Notes under the pieces: generated by a model
Told to the model about the DNA's origin: nothing
Database searches by the model: none
The model's input: the letters and a program-made list of their open reading frames with translations, nothing else
NCBI GenBank assembly: GCA_036377075.1
Contig: DASUZB010000088.1
Coordinates: 1 to 64,000, forward strand
Direction: 5' to 3'
Source: DASUZB01 sp036377075
Lineage (GTDB): Bacteria > Actinomycetota > CALGFH01
DNA: 64,000 bases
Position numbers and translations under genes: made by a program
Shown: positions 7,541 through 15,055 of the stretch, piece by piece
Layout: each line of letters opens with the position of its first letter
Position numbering within the stretch: position 1 is the stretch's first letter

Positions 7541-9631
7541 TTGAAGAGCTATCCGACCGACCGCGTCCGCAACGTCCTGGTCGTCGGCCATGGCGGAGCC
7601 GGCAAGACCTCCCTGGTCGAGGCGTTGCTGTACGCCACCGGCGCCGTCAACCGGGTCGGCCGGGTGGAGGACGGCAGCACCGTCACCGACTTCGAGCCCG
7701 AGGAGACGCGCAAGCAGATCTCGGTCTCGCTCGCGCTCGCCCCGGTCGAGCACGACGGCTACAAGGTCAACCTGCTCGACGCGCCCGGGTACGCCGACTT
7801 CGTCGGCGACGTGCGGGCGGCCCTGCCGGCCGTCGACGCGGTGCTGTTCGTGGTCAGCGCCGTCGACGGCGTCGAGACCCAGACCGAGGTGGTCTGGACC
7901 ATGGCCGACGAGCTGGGGCTGCCGCGCGCGTTCTTCATCAACAAGCTCGACCGCGACCGGGCCTCGTTCGCGCGCACGCTCGACGCCATCCAGGAGGCGT
8001 TCGGCAAGCAGTGCCCGCCGCTGTACCTGCCGATCGGCGAGGAGCACGAGTTCTCCGGGCTGGTGGGGCTGCTGTCCGGCCGCGCCTTCAGCTACGCCGA
8101 CGGCTCGCGCAGCGAGGGCGACGTGCCCGCCGCCCAGGCGGACGCGGCCGAGGGCATGCGCGCCCAGCTGATCGAGTCGATCATCCAGGAGGCCGAGGAC
8201 GAGGAGCTGATGGACCGCTACCTCGGCGGCGACGAGATCGCCCCGGCCGACCTGATCCCCGACCTGGAGAAGGCGGTCGCGGGCGGGCGGCTGTTCCCGG
8301 TGCTGGCCGGCGCCGGCACCAAGGGCATCGGGCCGGTCGAGCTGCTCGAGGTGATGACCCAGGCGTTCCCCTCCCCCGCCGAGCGCCAGCCCTACCAGGG
8401 CACCGCGCCGGGCAGCGACGAGACCATCAGCCGCTCCGCCGACCCCGGCGGGCCGCTCGCCGCCTACGTCTTCAAGACCATCTCCGACCCGTACGTCGGC
8501 CGGCTCAACCTGTTCCGGGTGGTCTCGGGGACGTTCCGCCCCGACCAGACGGTGCTGAACGCGACCAAGGGCAAGGACGAGCGTGTCGGCCACCTGCACA
8601 CCCTGCGCGGCAAGAACCAGGAGCCGCTCGACGAGGTGGTCGCCGGCGACGTCGGCGCGGTCGCCAAGCTGGCCGACACCTCCACCGGCGACACCCTGTG
8701 CGCCAAGGAGGCGCCCATCGTGATCGCCGCCCCGGTGATGCCCGACCCGCTGCTGCCGGTGGCGGTCGCGCCGCGCTCGCGCGGCGACGAGGAGAAGCTC
8801 TCCTCCGGCCTGAGCAGGATCGAGGCCGAGGACCTGACCCTGCGGGTCGAGCGCAACCCCGAGACCAAGCAGACGATCCTGTGGGGCATGGGCGAGAACC
8901 ACATCGAGATCGTGCTGGAGCGCCTCAAGCGCAAGTTCGGCGTCCAGGTCGACGGGGTGCCGCTGCGCCTGCCCTACAAGGAGACCTTCAAGGGCCCGGC
9001 CAAGGGCCTCGGCCGCCACGTCAAGCAGAGCGGCGGGCACGGCCAGTACGGCATCTGCAACATCGAGGTCGAGCCGCTGCCGCGCGGCGAGGGGTTCGAG
9101 TTCGTCGACAAGATCTACGGCGGCGCCATCCCCAACCAGTTCATCCCCTCGGTGGAGAAGGGCGTCCGCAAGGCGATGGAGGACGGGCTGGCGGCCGGCT
9201 ATCCGGTGGTCGACATCCGGGTGACGCTGGTCGACGGCAAGTTCCACACGGTCGACTCCTCCGACATGGCCTTCCAGATCGCCGGCTCCCTCGCCCTCAG
9301 GGAGGCCGCCGCCGCGTCCGACATCGTCCTGCTCGAGCCGGTGCTGGTGCTGGAGGTGCTGGTCCCCGACGAGTTCGTCGGCGACATCCTCGGCGACCTG
9401 TCCTCGCGCCGCGGCCGGGTGGTCGGCACCGACCCGGTCGGCACCGGCCGCACCCTGGTGCGCGCGAACGTCCCCGAGGCCGAGGTGGTCCGCTACGCCA
9501 TCGACCTGCGCTCGATGACCAAGGGCAAGGGCTCGTTCGCGCGCCACTTCTCGCACTACGAGGAGCTCCCCTCGCACATGGCCGCCAAGGTGGTCGAGGA
9601 GGCCAAGGCGGCCCGCGAGGCCTCCCGGTAG
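7541..9631 (+). CDS. Elongation factor G-like GTPase (EF-G paralogue)
   Basis: A 696-residue five-domain translational GTPase. The G domain shows the P-loop GHGGAGKTS, switch II DAPGYADF and the base-specificity motif NKLD. Domain IV has the HVKQSGGHGQYG region and domain V the GRVVGTDPV loop. The GHGGAGKT P-loop and the absence of rpsL/rpsG/tuf neighbours mark it as the FusA2-like paralogue, not the housekeeping EF-G. An upstream GTG at 7487 is possible, but TTG at 7541 gives the family N-terminus (MKSYPTDRVRNV) and has AGGGAGG 9 bases ahead, so I use it. The cellular role of such paralogues is not settled. Confidence 0.9.
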   Translation: MKSYPTDRVRNVLVVGHGGAGKTSLVEALLYATGAVNRVGRVEDGSTVTDFEPEETRKQISVSLALAPVEHDGYKVNLLDAPGYADFVGDVRAALPAVDAVLFVVSAVDGVETQTEVVWTMADELGLPRAFFINKLDRDRASFARTLDAIQEAFGKQCPPLYLPIGEEHEFSGLVGLLSGRAFSYADGSRSEGDVPAAQADAAEGMRAQLIESIIQEAEDEELMDRYLGGDEIAPADLIPDLEKAVAGGRLFPVLAGAGTKGIGPVELLEVMTQAFPSPAERQPYQGTAPGSDETISRSADPGGPLAAYVFKTISDPYVGRLNLFRVVSGTFRPDQTVLNATKGKDERVGHLHTLRGKNQEPLDEVVAGDVGAVAKLADTSTGDTLCAKEAPIVIAAPVMPDPLLPVAVAPRSRGDEEKLSSGLSRIEAEDLTLRVERNPETKQTILWGMGENHIEIVLERLKRKFGVQVDGVPLRLPYKETFKGPAKGLGRHVKQSGGHGQYGICNIEVEPLPRGEGFEFVDKIYGGAIPNQFIPSVEKGVRKAMEDGLAAGYPVVDIRVTLVDGKFHTVDSSDMAFQIAGSLALREAAAASDIVLLEPVLVLEVLVPDEFVGDILGDLSSRRGRVVGTDPVGTGRTLVRANVPEAEVVRYAIDLRSMTKGKGSFARHFSHYEELPSHMAAKVVEEAKAAREASR

Positions 9632-9692
9632 CCGGCCCCTGATCAGGGAGCGAGTCGCCCGCCGCAGCCGCGGTCGCCCTGCCTGCGGGGCA

Positions 9693-10148
9693 TCAGTGGG
9701 AGACCCAGGCGTCGGGGGCGCCGGTGAGCTCGCGCACGGAGCTCGGCAGGGTGCCGGCGACCAGGTCGGCGAGGGTGACCCGTTCGAGGACGCTGCGCAG
9801 GCTCACCCGCACGGCGATCCACACCTCGAGCAGGTGGCTGGCCGGGCCCGGGTACTGGACCGACTCGGGGCGGGCGCCGCGGACGTTGGCCAAGGGGCCG
9901 TCGACCGCCCGGATGACGTCGGCCACGGTGACATGGTCGGCGGGGCGCGCCAGCCAGTAGCCGCCCTCGGCGCCCCGCTGGCTCTGCACGATGCCGGCGT
10001 GGCGCAGCTCGGCGAGGATGTTCTCCAGGAACTTGGGCGGGATGCGCTGCGCCTCGGCGATGCGGTCGCCCTTGACCGGCCCGGCGCCCGCGGCCGCCAG
10101 CTCGACCGCCGCGCGGACGGCGTAGTCCGCCTTCGCTGAGACGCGCAT
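9693..10148 (-). CDS. Rrf2-family transcriptional regulator (CymR-like)
   Basis: A 151-residue Rrf2 winged-helix protein beginning MRVSAKADYAVRAAVELA, with the DNA-recognition region IPPKFLENILAELRHAGIV and the wing QRGAEGGYWLARP. It contains no cysteine, so it cannot bind an Fe-S cluster like IscR or NsrR. It resembles the cysteine-metabolism branch (CymR), which senses sulfur status. It is transcribed away from the sulfate transporter across a 91-base gap, pointing to control of sulfate uptake. Upstream in-frame ATGs would cover the transporter promoter. The ligand is inferred from context only. Confidence 0.88.
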   Translation of the reverse strand: MRVSAKADYAVRAAVELAAAGAGPVKGDRIAEAQRIPPKFLENILAELRHAGIVQSQRGAEGGYWLARPADHVTVADVIRAVDGPLANVRGARPESVQYPGPASHLLEVWIAVRVSLRSVLERVTLADLVAGTLPSSVRELTGAPDAWVSH

Positions 10149-10177
10149 GCGCGCATTCTCCCCTGCTGGGGACGCCC

Positions 10178-10212
10178 TTGCACGCCACCCGTATGATTTT
10201 CCAGTAAGAAGG
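10178..10212 (+). promoter_or_regulatory. Promoter/operator region between the Rrf2 gene and sbp
   Basis: The 91-base divergent gap contains the most AT-rich stretch of the area (10191-10212, including GTATGATTTTCCAGTAAG). A TTGCAC hexamer (10178-10183) precedes it. It probably holds the sbp promoter and an Rrf2 operator, but no clear palindrome could be defined by eye. Confidence 0.4.
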
Positions 10213-10239
10213 TAGGCAAGAGTGGAAATGGAGGGATCG

Positions 10240-11244
10240 ATGCGGCGACGGGCACGGTTCAGCGCCGCCCTGCTGGCGGCGGTCGCACTGCTCGCGGCGG
10301 GTTGCGGCGGGTCCGGCGGCGCGGGCGGCGGGGGTAAGAAGCTCACGCTGGTCGCCTACTCGACCCCGCGGGAGGCGTACGAGGCGCTGATCCCGGCGTT
10401 CCAGAAGACCGACGCCGGCAAGGGGATCACCTTCTCGCAGTCCTACGGCGGCTCCGGCGACCAGAGCCGGGCGGTCGCCAACGGGCTCAAGGCGGACGTG
10501 GTGGCGCTGTCGCTCGAGCCGGACATTACCAAGCTGGTCGACAAGGGCCTGGTCGCCAAGGACTGGAACGCCGGGGCGGACAAGGGCATGGTCACCGACT
10601 CGGTGGTGGTGCTGGTCACCCGCAAGGGCAACCCGAAGCACATCCGCACCTGGGACGACCTGGTCAAGCCGGGGATCCAGGTGATCACGCCGAACCCGTT
10701 CACCTCCGGCGGGGCGCGCTGGAACGTGATGGCCGCCTACGGCGCCCAGATCAAGCAGGGCAGGACGCCCGAGCAGGCGACCGACTACCTGCTGCGGCTG
10801 TTCAAGAACGTCCCGGTGCAGGACAAGTCGGCCCGCGAGGCGATCCAGACCTTCGTCGGCGGCAAGGGCGACGTGATGATCGCCTACGAGAACGAGGCCA
10901 TCAACGCCCAGCAGAAGAAGCAGGACGTCGACTACGTCGTGCCCGACCAGACGATCCTGATCGAGAACCCGATCGCGGTGGTCACCAGGAGCGGCAACCA
11001 GCCGGCGGCCAAGGCGTTCGTCGACTTCGTGACCTCGTCCCAGGGCCAGGAGATCTTCGCCAAGAAGGGCTACCGGCCGGTTGACCCGCAAGCCGCGGCG
11101 GCGGCGGGCTTCCCCAAGCCGTCCGGGCTGTTCACCATCGACGACCTCGGCGGCTGGAGCGACGTCAGCAAGAGGTTCTTCGACAAGGAGAGCGGCGTCC
11201 TGGCCGGGATCGAGAAGCAGGTCGGGGTCTCGGTTGGCAGCTAG
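10240..11244 (+). CDS. Sulfate ABC transporter substrate-binding lipoprotein
   Basis: A 334-residue extracytoplasmic sulfate/thiosulfate-binding protein. The N-terminus has a positively charged signal followed by the lipobox LLAAGC, so it is anchored as a lipoprotein. The mature part has the Sbp/CysP signatures AYSTPREAYEALIPAF, SYGGSGDQSRAV, DVVALSLEPDI and VTPNPFTSGGARWN-like (ITPNPFTSGGARW). The ATG at 10240 follows GGAGGG by 4 bases; a GTG 18 bases earlier is less likely. It is the first gene of a four-gene operon with both permeases and the ATPase, facing the Rrf2 regulator. Confidence 0.94.
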   Translation: MRRRARFSAALLAAVALLAAGCGGSGGAGGGGKKLTLVAYSTPREAYEALIPAFQKTDAGKGITFSQSYGGSGDQSRAVANGLKADVVALSLEPDITKLVDKGLVAKDWNAGADKGMVTDSVVVLVTRKGNPKHIRTWDDLVKPGIQVITPNPFTSGGARWNVMAAYGAQIKQGRTPEQATDYLLRLFKNVPVQDKSAREAIQTFVGGKGDVMIAYENEAINAQQKKQDVDYVVPDQTILIENPIAVVTRSGNQPAAKAFVDFVTSSQGQEIFAKKGYRPVDPQAAAAAGFPKPSGLFTIDDLGGWSDVSKRFFDKESGVLAGIEKQVGVSVGS

Positions 11245-12061
11245 CGGCGCCGCCGCGTCGGCTACCTCCCCGAGCACTTCCAGGGGCGGTGCCGCGCTGC
11301 TGCGCGGCACCGTCACCCTGTACCTCAGCCTGGTCGTGCTGCTGCCGCTCGCCGCGCTGGTGTGGCGCTCCTCGCGGGAGGGCGCCGCCTCGTTCTGGCA
11401 CGCCGCCACCACCCCGCAGGCGCTGGCCGCGCTGCGGCTCACCTTCGCGGCCTCGCTGTTCGTCGTCGCCGTCAACCTGGTGGTCGGCACCCTGATCGCC
11501 TGGGTGCTGGTGCGCGACCAGTTCCCCGGCAAGCGCCTGGTCAACGCGCTGATCGACCTGCCGTTCGCGCTGCCGACGATCGTGGCGGGGATCACCCTGC
11601 TGGCCCTCTACGGCCAGAACGGCCCGTTCGGCGTCAACCTCGCCTACACCCGCGCCGGGGTCGGCCTCGCCCTGCTGTTCGTCACCCTGCCGTTCGTGGT
11701 CAGGGCGGTGCAGCCGGTGCTGCTGACGATCGAGCCGGACATGGAGGAAGCGGCCCACTCGCTCGGCGCGGGCGGGCTCACCACCTTCCGGCGGGTCCTG
11801 CTTCCGACCATCGCCCCGGCGATGCTGGCCGGCGGCGCGCTCGCGTTCGCCCGGGCGGTCGGCGAGTTCGGCTCGGTGGTGATCCTCAGCGGCAACGTCC
11901 CCTACCGCACCGAGGTGGCCTCCGTGCACGTCTTCAGCCTGGTCGAGAACGACGACGTCGGCGCCGCGGCGGCGGTCTCGGTGGTGCTGCTCGCCCTGTC
12001 GGTGGTGGTGCTGGTCGCCCTCAACCTGGTCCAGCGCCGGAGCACCCGCCATGCCGACTGA
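11234..12061 (+). CDS. cysT: Sulfate ABC transporter permease CysT
   Basis: A six-helix permease of about 275 residues, with the EAA coupling loop EEAAHSLGAGGLTTFRRVLLP and the CysT-type segment DLPFALPTIVAGITLLALYG. It forms the sulfate channel together with CysW. No ATG or GTG lies near the expected N-terminus. TTG at 11234 overlaps the last 11 bases of sbp and is the best start available, giving MAASGAAAS ahead of the first helix; this start is uncertain. The 3' end overlaps cysW by 11 bases, so all four genes are tightly coupled. Confidence 0.9.
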   Translation: MAASGAAASATSPSTSRGGAALLRGTVTLYLSLVVLLPLAALVWRSSREGAASFWHAATTPQALAALRLTFAASLFVVAVNLVVGTLIAWVLVRDQFPGKRLVNALIDLPFALPTIVAGITLLALYGQNGPFGVNLAYTRAGVGLALLFVTLPFVVRAVQPVLLTIEPDMEEAAHSLGAGGLTTFRRVLLPTIAPAMLAGGALAFARAVGEFGSVVILSGNVPYRTEVASVHVFSLVENDDVGAAAAVSVVLLALSVVVLVALNLVQRRSTRHAD

Positions 12062-12923
12062 CACGCTCGAGCCGGGCGCGGTCGAGCGCAGCGCCGGTCC
12101 GCCGCCGCTGGGCGTGCCGGCCTCGTCCCCGCGGCCGGCCCGGCTGCTGCTGCGCTCCGTGGCCCTGGGCTACCTGGCGATGGTGCTGGTCCTGCCGGTC
12201 GGGGCGGTGGTGTGGCGGGCCTTCTCCGGCGGCGTGGCGCCGGCGTGGCGGACGGTCACCACCCCCGACGCGCTGCACGCGTTCTGGCTGACCGTCCTGA
12301 TCGCCGCCGTCGCGGTGCCGCTGAACACGCTGTTCGGAGTCGCCTGCGCGGTGGTGCTGGTGCGCCACCGCTTCCCCGGAAAGCGGCTGCTCGACGCCGT
12401 GATCGACCTGCCGTTCGCGATCTCGCCGGTGGTCATCGGGCTGGCCCTGATCCTGGTCTACGGCGAGGCGGGCTGGCTCGGCGGCTGGCTCGCCGCGCAC
12501 GGCGTCCAGGTGATCTTCTCGCTGCCCGGCATGGTGCTGGCGACCGTGTTCGTCTCCCTGCCCTACGTGGTGCGCGAGGTCGCCCCGGTGCTGCGCGAGG
12601 TCGGCACCGAGCAAGAGGAGGCGGCCTGGACCCTGGGGGCGTCGCCGCTGCTGGCGTTCCTGCGGGTGACGCTGCCGTCGGTCCGCTGGGGGGTGGCCTA
12701 CGGAGTGGTGCTGACCACCGCGCGGGCGCTGGGCGAGTTCGGCGCGGTGACGATCGTCTCCGGCCGGCTCGCCGGCCAGACCGAGACCATGACCCTCTAC
12801 GTGGAGGACCGCTTCGAAGCCTTCGACCTGGTCGGCGCGTACGCGGCGGCGCTGGTGCTCGCCGGCCTCGCGCTGCTGATCCTGCTCGCCATGACCGGGC
12901 TCGACCGGAGGGGGAGTTCCTGA
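12051..12923 (+). CDS. cysW: Sulfate ABC transporter permease CysW
   Basis: A 290-residue inner-membrane permease, the partner of CysT. Six hydrophobic segments start near residue 30. The EAA loop reads EEAAWTLGASPLLAFLRVTLP, and the CysW-type motif RALGEFGAVTIVSG lies near the C-terminus. It overlaps cysT by 11 bases and cysA by one base (TGATG). The first 30 residues are a polar extension ending in SSPRPARLL. Sulfate (or thiosulfate) specificity comes from the operon context. Confidence 0.93.
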   Translation: MPTDTLEPGAVERSAGPPPLGVPASSPRPARLLLRSVALGYLAMVLVLPVGAVVWRAFSGGVAPAWRTVTTPDALHAFWLTVLIAAVAVPLNTLFGVACAVVLVRHRFPGKRLLDAVIDLPFAISPVVIGLALILVYGEAGWLGGWLAAHGVQVIFSLPGMVLATVFVSLPYVVREVAPVLREVGTEQEEAAWTLGASPLLAFLRVTLPSVRWGVAYGVVLTTARALGEFGAVTIVSGRLAGQTETMTLYVEDRFEAFDLVGAYAAALVLAGLALLILLAMTGLDRRGSS

Positions 12924-13882
12924 TGTCGATCACCGCCAAGGGGGTGTCGAGGCGCTTCGGCGACTTCGTCGCCCTGGACGACGTCACCCTGGAGATCCCG
13001 AGCGGCTCGCTCACCGCCCTGCTCGGCCCGAGCGGCAGCGGCAAGTCGACGCTGCTGCGGGTGGTCGCCGGGCTGGAACGGCCCGACCGCGGGACGGTGG
13101 TGATCGACGGCCGCGACGCCACCGCCCTGCCGCCGCAGCGGCGCGGGGTCGGCTTCGTGTTCCAGCACTACGCGGCGTTCAAGCACATGACCGTGCGCGA
13201 GAACGTCGCCTTCGGGCTGAAGGTCCGGCGCCGGCCCAAGGCGGAGGTCCGCCGGCGGGTCGACGAGCTGCTGGAGCTGGTGCAGCTGCCGGGGCTGGCC
13301 GACCGCTACCCGGCGCAGCTCTCCGGCGGCCAGCGGCAGCGCATGGCGCTGGCCAGGGCGCTCGCGGTCGAGCCGCAGGTGCTGCTGCTCGACGAGCCGT
13401 TCGGGGCGCTGGACGCGCGCGTGCGCAAGGAGCTGCGGGCCTGGCTGCGCCGGCTGCACGACGAGGTGCACGTGACCACCGTGTTCGTCACCCACGACCA
13501 GGAGGAGGCGATGGAGGTCGCCGACCGCATCGTGGTGATGAACCACGGCCGCGTCGAGCAGGTCGGCGACCCCCGCACCCTCTACGAGCACCCCGCCAAC
13601 GCCTTCGTGATGAGCTTCGTCGGGCCGGTCACCCGGGTCGGGGACGGCCTGGTGCGGCCGCACGACGTCGAGCTGCGCGCCGAGCCGAACGGCACCACCT
13701 CGGAGGCGATGATCGAGCGCCTTGTCCACCTCGGCTTCGAGGTCCGCGTCGACCTGGTCCTCGAGGACGGCCAGCGCCTGCTCGCGCAGGTCTCCCGCGA
13801 GGACGCCGAGCAGCTCGAGCTGCGCTCCGGCCAGATCGTCTACGTCCGCCCCAGCCGCGTCCGGGTGTTCACTAGGCAATAG
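12923..13882 (+). CDS. cysA: Sulfate ABC transporter ATPase CysA
   Basis: A 319-residue ATPase that powers sulfate import. Walker A is GPSGSGKST, the signature is LSGGQRQRMALARAL, Walker B is VLLLDEPFGALD and the H-loop is VTHDQEEAMEVADRI. The C-terminal TOBE-like domain (about 235-319) contains RPHDVEL, typical of CysA. The ATG at 12923 overlaps the cysW stop. The gene ends 3 bases before the convergent GNAT gene, leaving no room for a separate terminator. Confidence 0.95.
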   Translation: MSITAKGVSRRFGDFVALDDVTLEIPSGSLTALLGPSGSGKSTLLRVVAGLERPDRGTVVIDGRDATALPPQRRGVGFVFQHYAAFKHMTVRENVAFGLKVRRRPKAEVRRRVDELLELVQLPGLADRYPAQLSGGQRQRMALARALAVEPQVLLLDEPFGALDARVRKELRAWLRRLHDEVHVTTVFVTHDQEEAMEVADRIVVMNHGRVEQVGDPRTLYEHPANAFVMSFVGPVTRVGDGLVRPHDVELRAEPNGTTSEAMIERLVHLGFEVRVDLVLEDGQRLLAQVSREDAEQLELRSGQIVYVRPSRVRVFTRQ

Positions 13883-13885
13883 GCG

Positions 13886-14869
13886 TCAGCGGGTCGCCAC
13901 CAGGTCGACGCGGATGGCGAACTGGTCGTAGCCGGCGCGCTCGAAGGCGGCGGCCATCGGGGCGTTGGCGACGTCGGTGTCGGCACGGATCCGCCCGGCG
14001 CCCTGCCCGGCGAGGAAGGCGGTGGCCTCGGCGAGCAGCTCGCCGGCGTAGCCCTTGCCGCGCTGCTCGGGGACTACCCCGAGGTAGGCGACGACGTGGC
14101 CGTTGGCGTTGCCGCTGGGCACGGCGAGGCCGACCAGCCGGCCGTCGCGGTCGTAGGCCAGCCGCCACCACTCCTCCGGGCCGGGGAGCGAGCGCAGCAG
14201 CGCCAGGTCGTCGCGGGCGATCCGCCCGGGCGGGACGCCGCGGTCGAGCTCCCGGCGGGTGTGGGCGTCCAGGGAGCCGTCGTAGGTGCGGGCGAGCGCG
14301 TCGAGGAACGCCCCCTCCCCCACCGCGGCGAGCGGCCGCAGCCGCAGCCGGTCACCGCGGGGTGGCAGGCCCGCGCCCGGGGTCCACTGGTAGCGCAGCC
14401 GCTCGACGAGCACCACCAGGCCGGCGCGGCGGGCGACCTCGAGGCGGCGCTCGGCGGGCTCGCGGGCGGCCGGGTCGTCGCGCCAGCCTGGGGGCAGGAA
14501 CAGCTCGTACTCGAGGTCGGTGCCGTCGGCGGCCGCCGCGCGCCAGCAGGCGCGCAGCAGCGCCTCGCCGACGTCGAGCCGGTCCGGCTCGGCGCCGAGG
14601 TCGAAGAGGTCGAGGATGGCCGGGTGCGCCGCCCCGGGCGGCGCCCACCAGGCGGCGCGGGCGACCGGCCGGCCGTCGCGCAGCGCCAGCCACGTCCAGC
14701 CGGGCCGGCGGCTGCCGCGCCGCCACTCGGCGGCGAAGCCCTCCAGGGTGGTCGGGGCGCGCAGGGCGCCGTCGTCGAAGTCGAGCGGCAGGGCGAAGAA
14801 CAGCTCCAGCTCCTGCTCGGTGATGGTCCGCACGGTCAGGCCGGCGGGCACGGGCGAGGCGTGGGTCAT
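13886..14869 (-). CDS. Double-domain GNAT N-acetyltransferase
   Basis: A 327-residue protein with two GNAT folds, of the mycothiol-synthase/Eis-like tandem type. The N-terminal half (about 10-160) includes RPVARAAWW. The C-terminal half has the intact acetyl-CoA loop VVPEQRGKGYAGELL followed by ADTDVANAPMAAAFERAGY. The substrate is unknown. Only the second domain has a clear Q/RxxGxG/A motif, so the first may be structural. The ATG has GGGAGG 5 bases upstream. A 19-codon ORF with an ideal ribosome site precedes it on the same strand. Confidence 0.85.
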   Translation of the reverse strand: MTHASPVPAGLTVRTITEQELELFFALPLDFDDGALRAPTTLEGFAAEWRRGSRRPGWTWLALRDGRPVARAAWWAPPGAAHPAILDLFDLGAEPDRLDVGEALLRACWRAAAADGTDLEYELFLPPGWRDDPAAREPAERRLEVARRAGLVVLVERLRYQWTPGAGLPPRGDRLRLRPLAAVGEGAFLDALARTYDGSLDAHTRRELDRGVPPGRIARDDLALLRSLPGPEEWWRLAYDRDGRLVGLAVPSGNANGHVVAYLGVVPEQRGKGYAGELLAEATAFLAGQGAGRIRADTDVANAPMAAAFERAGYDQFAIRVDLVATR

Positions 14870-14906
14870 GCGGTCCTCCCGGGACGGGAGGCGCTGCCGC
14901 GCGAGC

Positions 14907-14966
14907 TCAGGCGCCCACGACCGGGCGACGGCGGCGGGGCAGCGCCGGGACGTTGGTGCGGAGCAT
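14907..14966 (-). CDS. Nineteen-residue ORF upstream of the GNAT gene (leader peptide candidate)
   Basis: The reading frame encodes MLRTNVPALPRRRRPVVGA. It has a perfect AGGAGGT ribosome site (14974-14980) 7 bases before the ATG and ends 37 bases before the GNAT ATG. A TAGCCT -10-like box (15009-15014, minus strand) lies where a promoter would put the ORF at the 5' end of the transcript. The run of four arginines after two prolines could stall ribosomes, so a translational leader role is conceivable. Coding status is inferred from the ribosome site alone. Confidence 0.45.
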   Translation of the reverse strand: MLRTNVPALPRRRRPVVGA

Positions 14967-15055
14967 CGGCGCCACCTCCTCTCCGGTCGGCCCGTTCGGT
15001 CCGGGGCGAGGCTAGCACCGCCTCCCCGGCGCGGCGAGGGGTTACCGCGGTGGCC

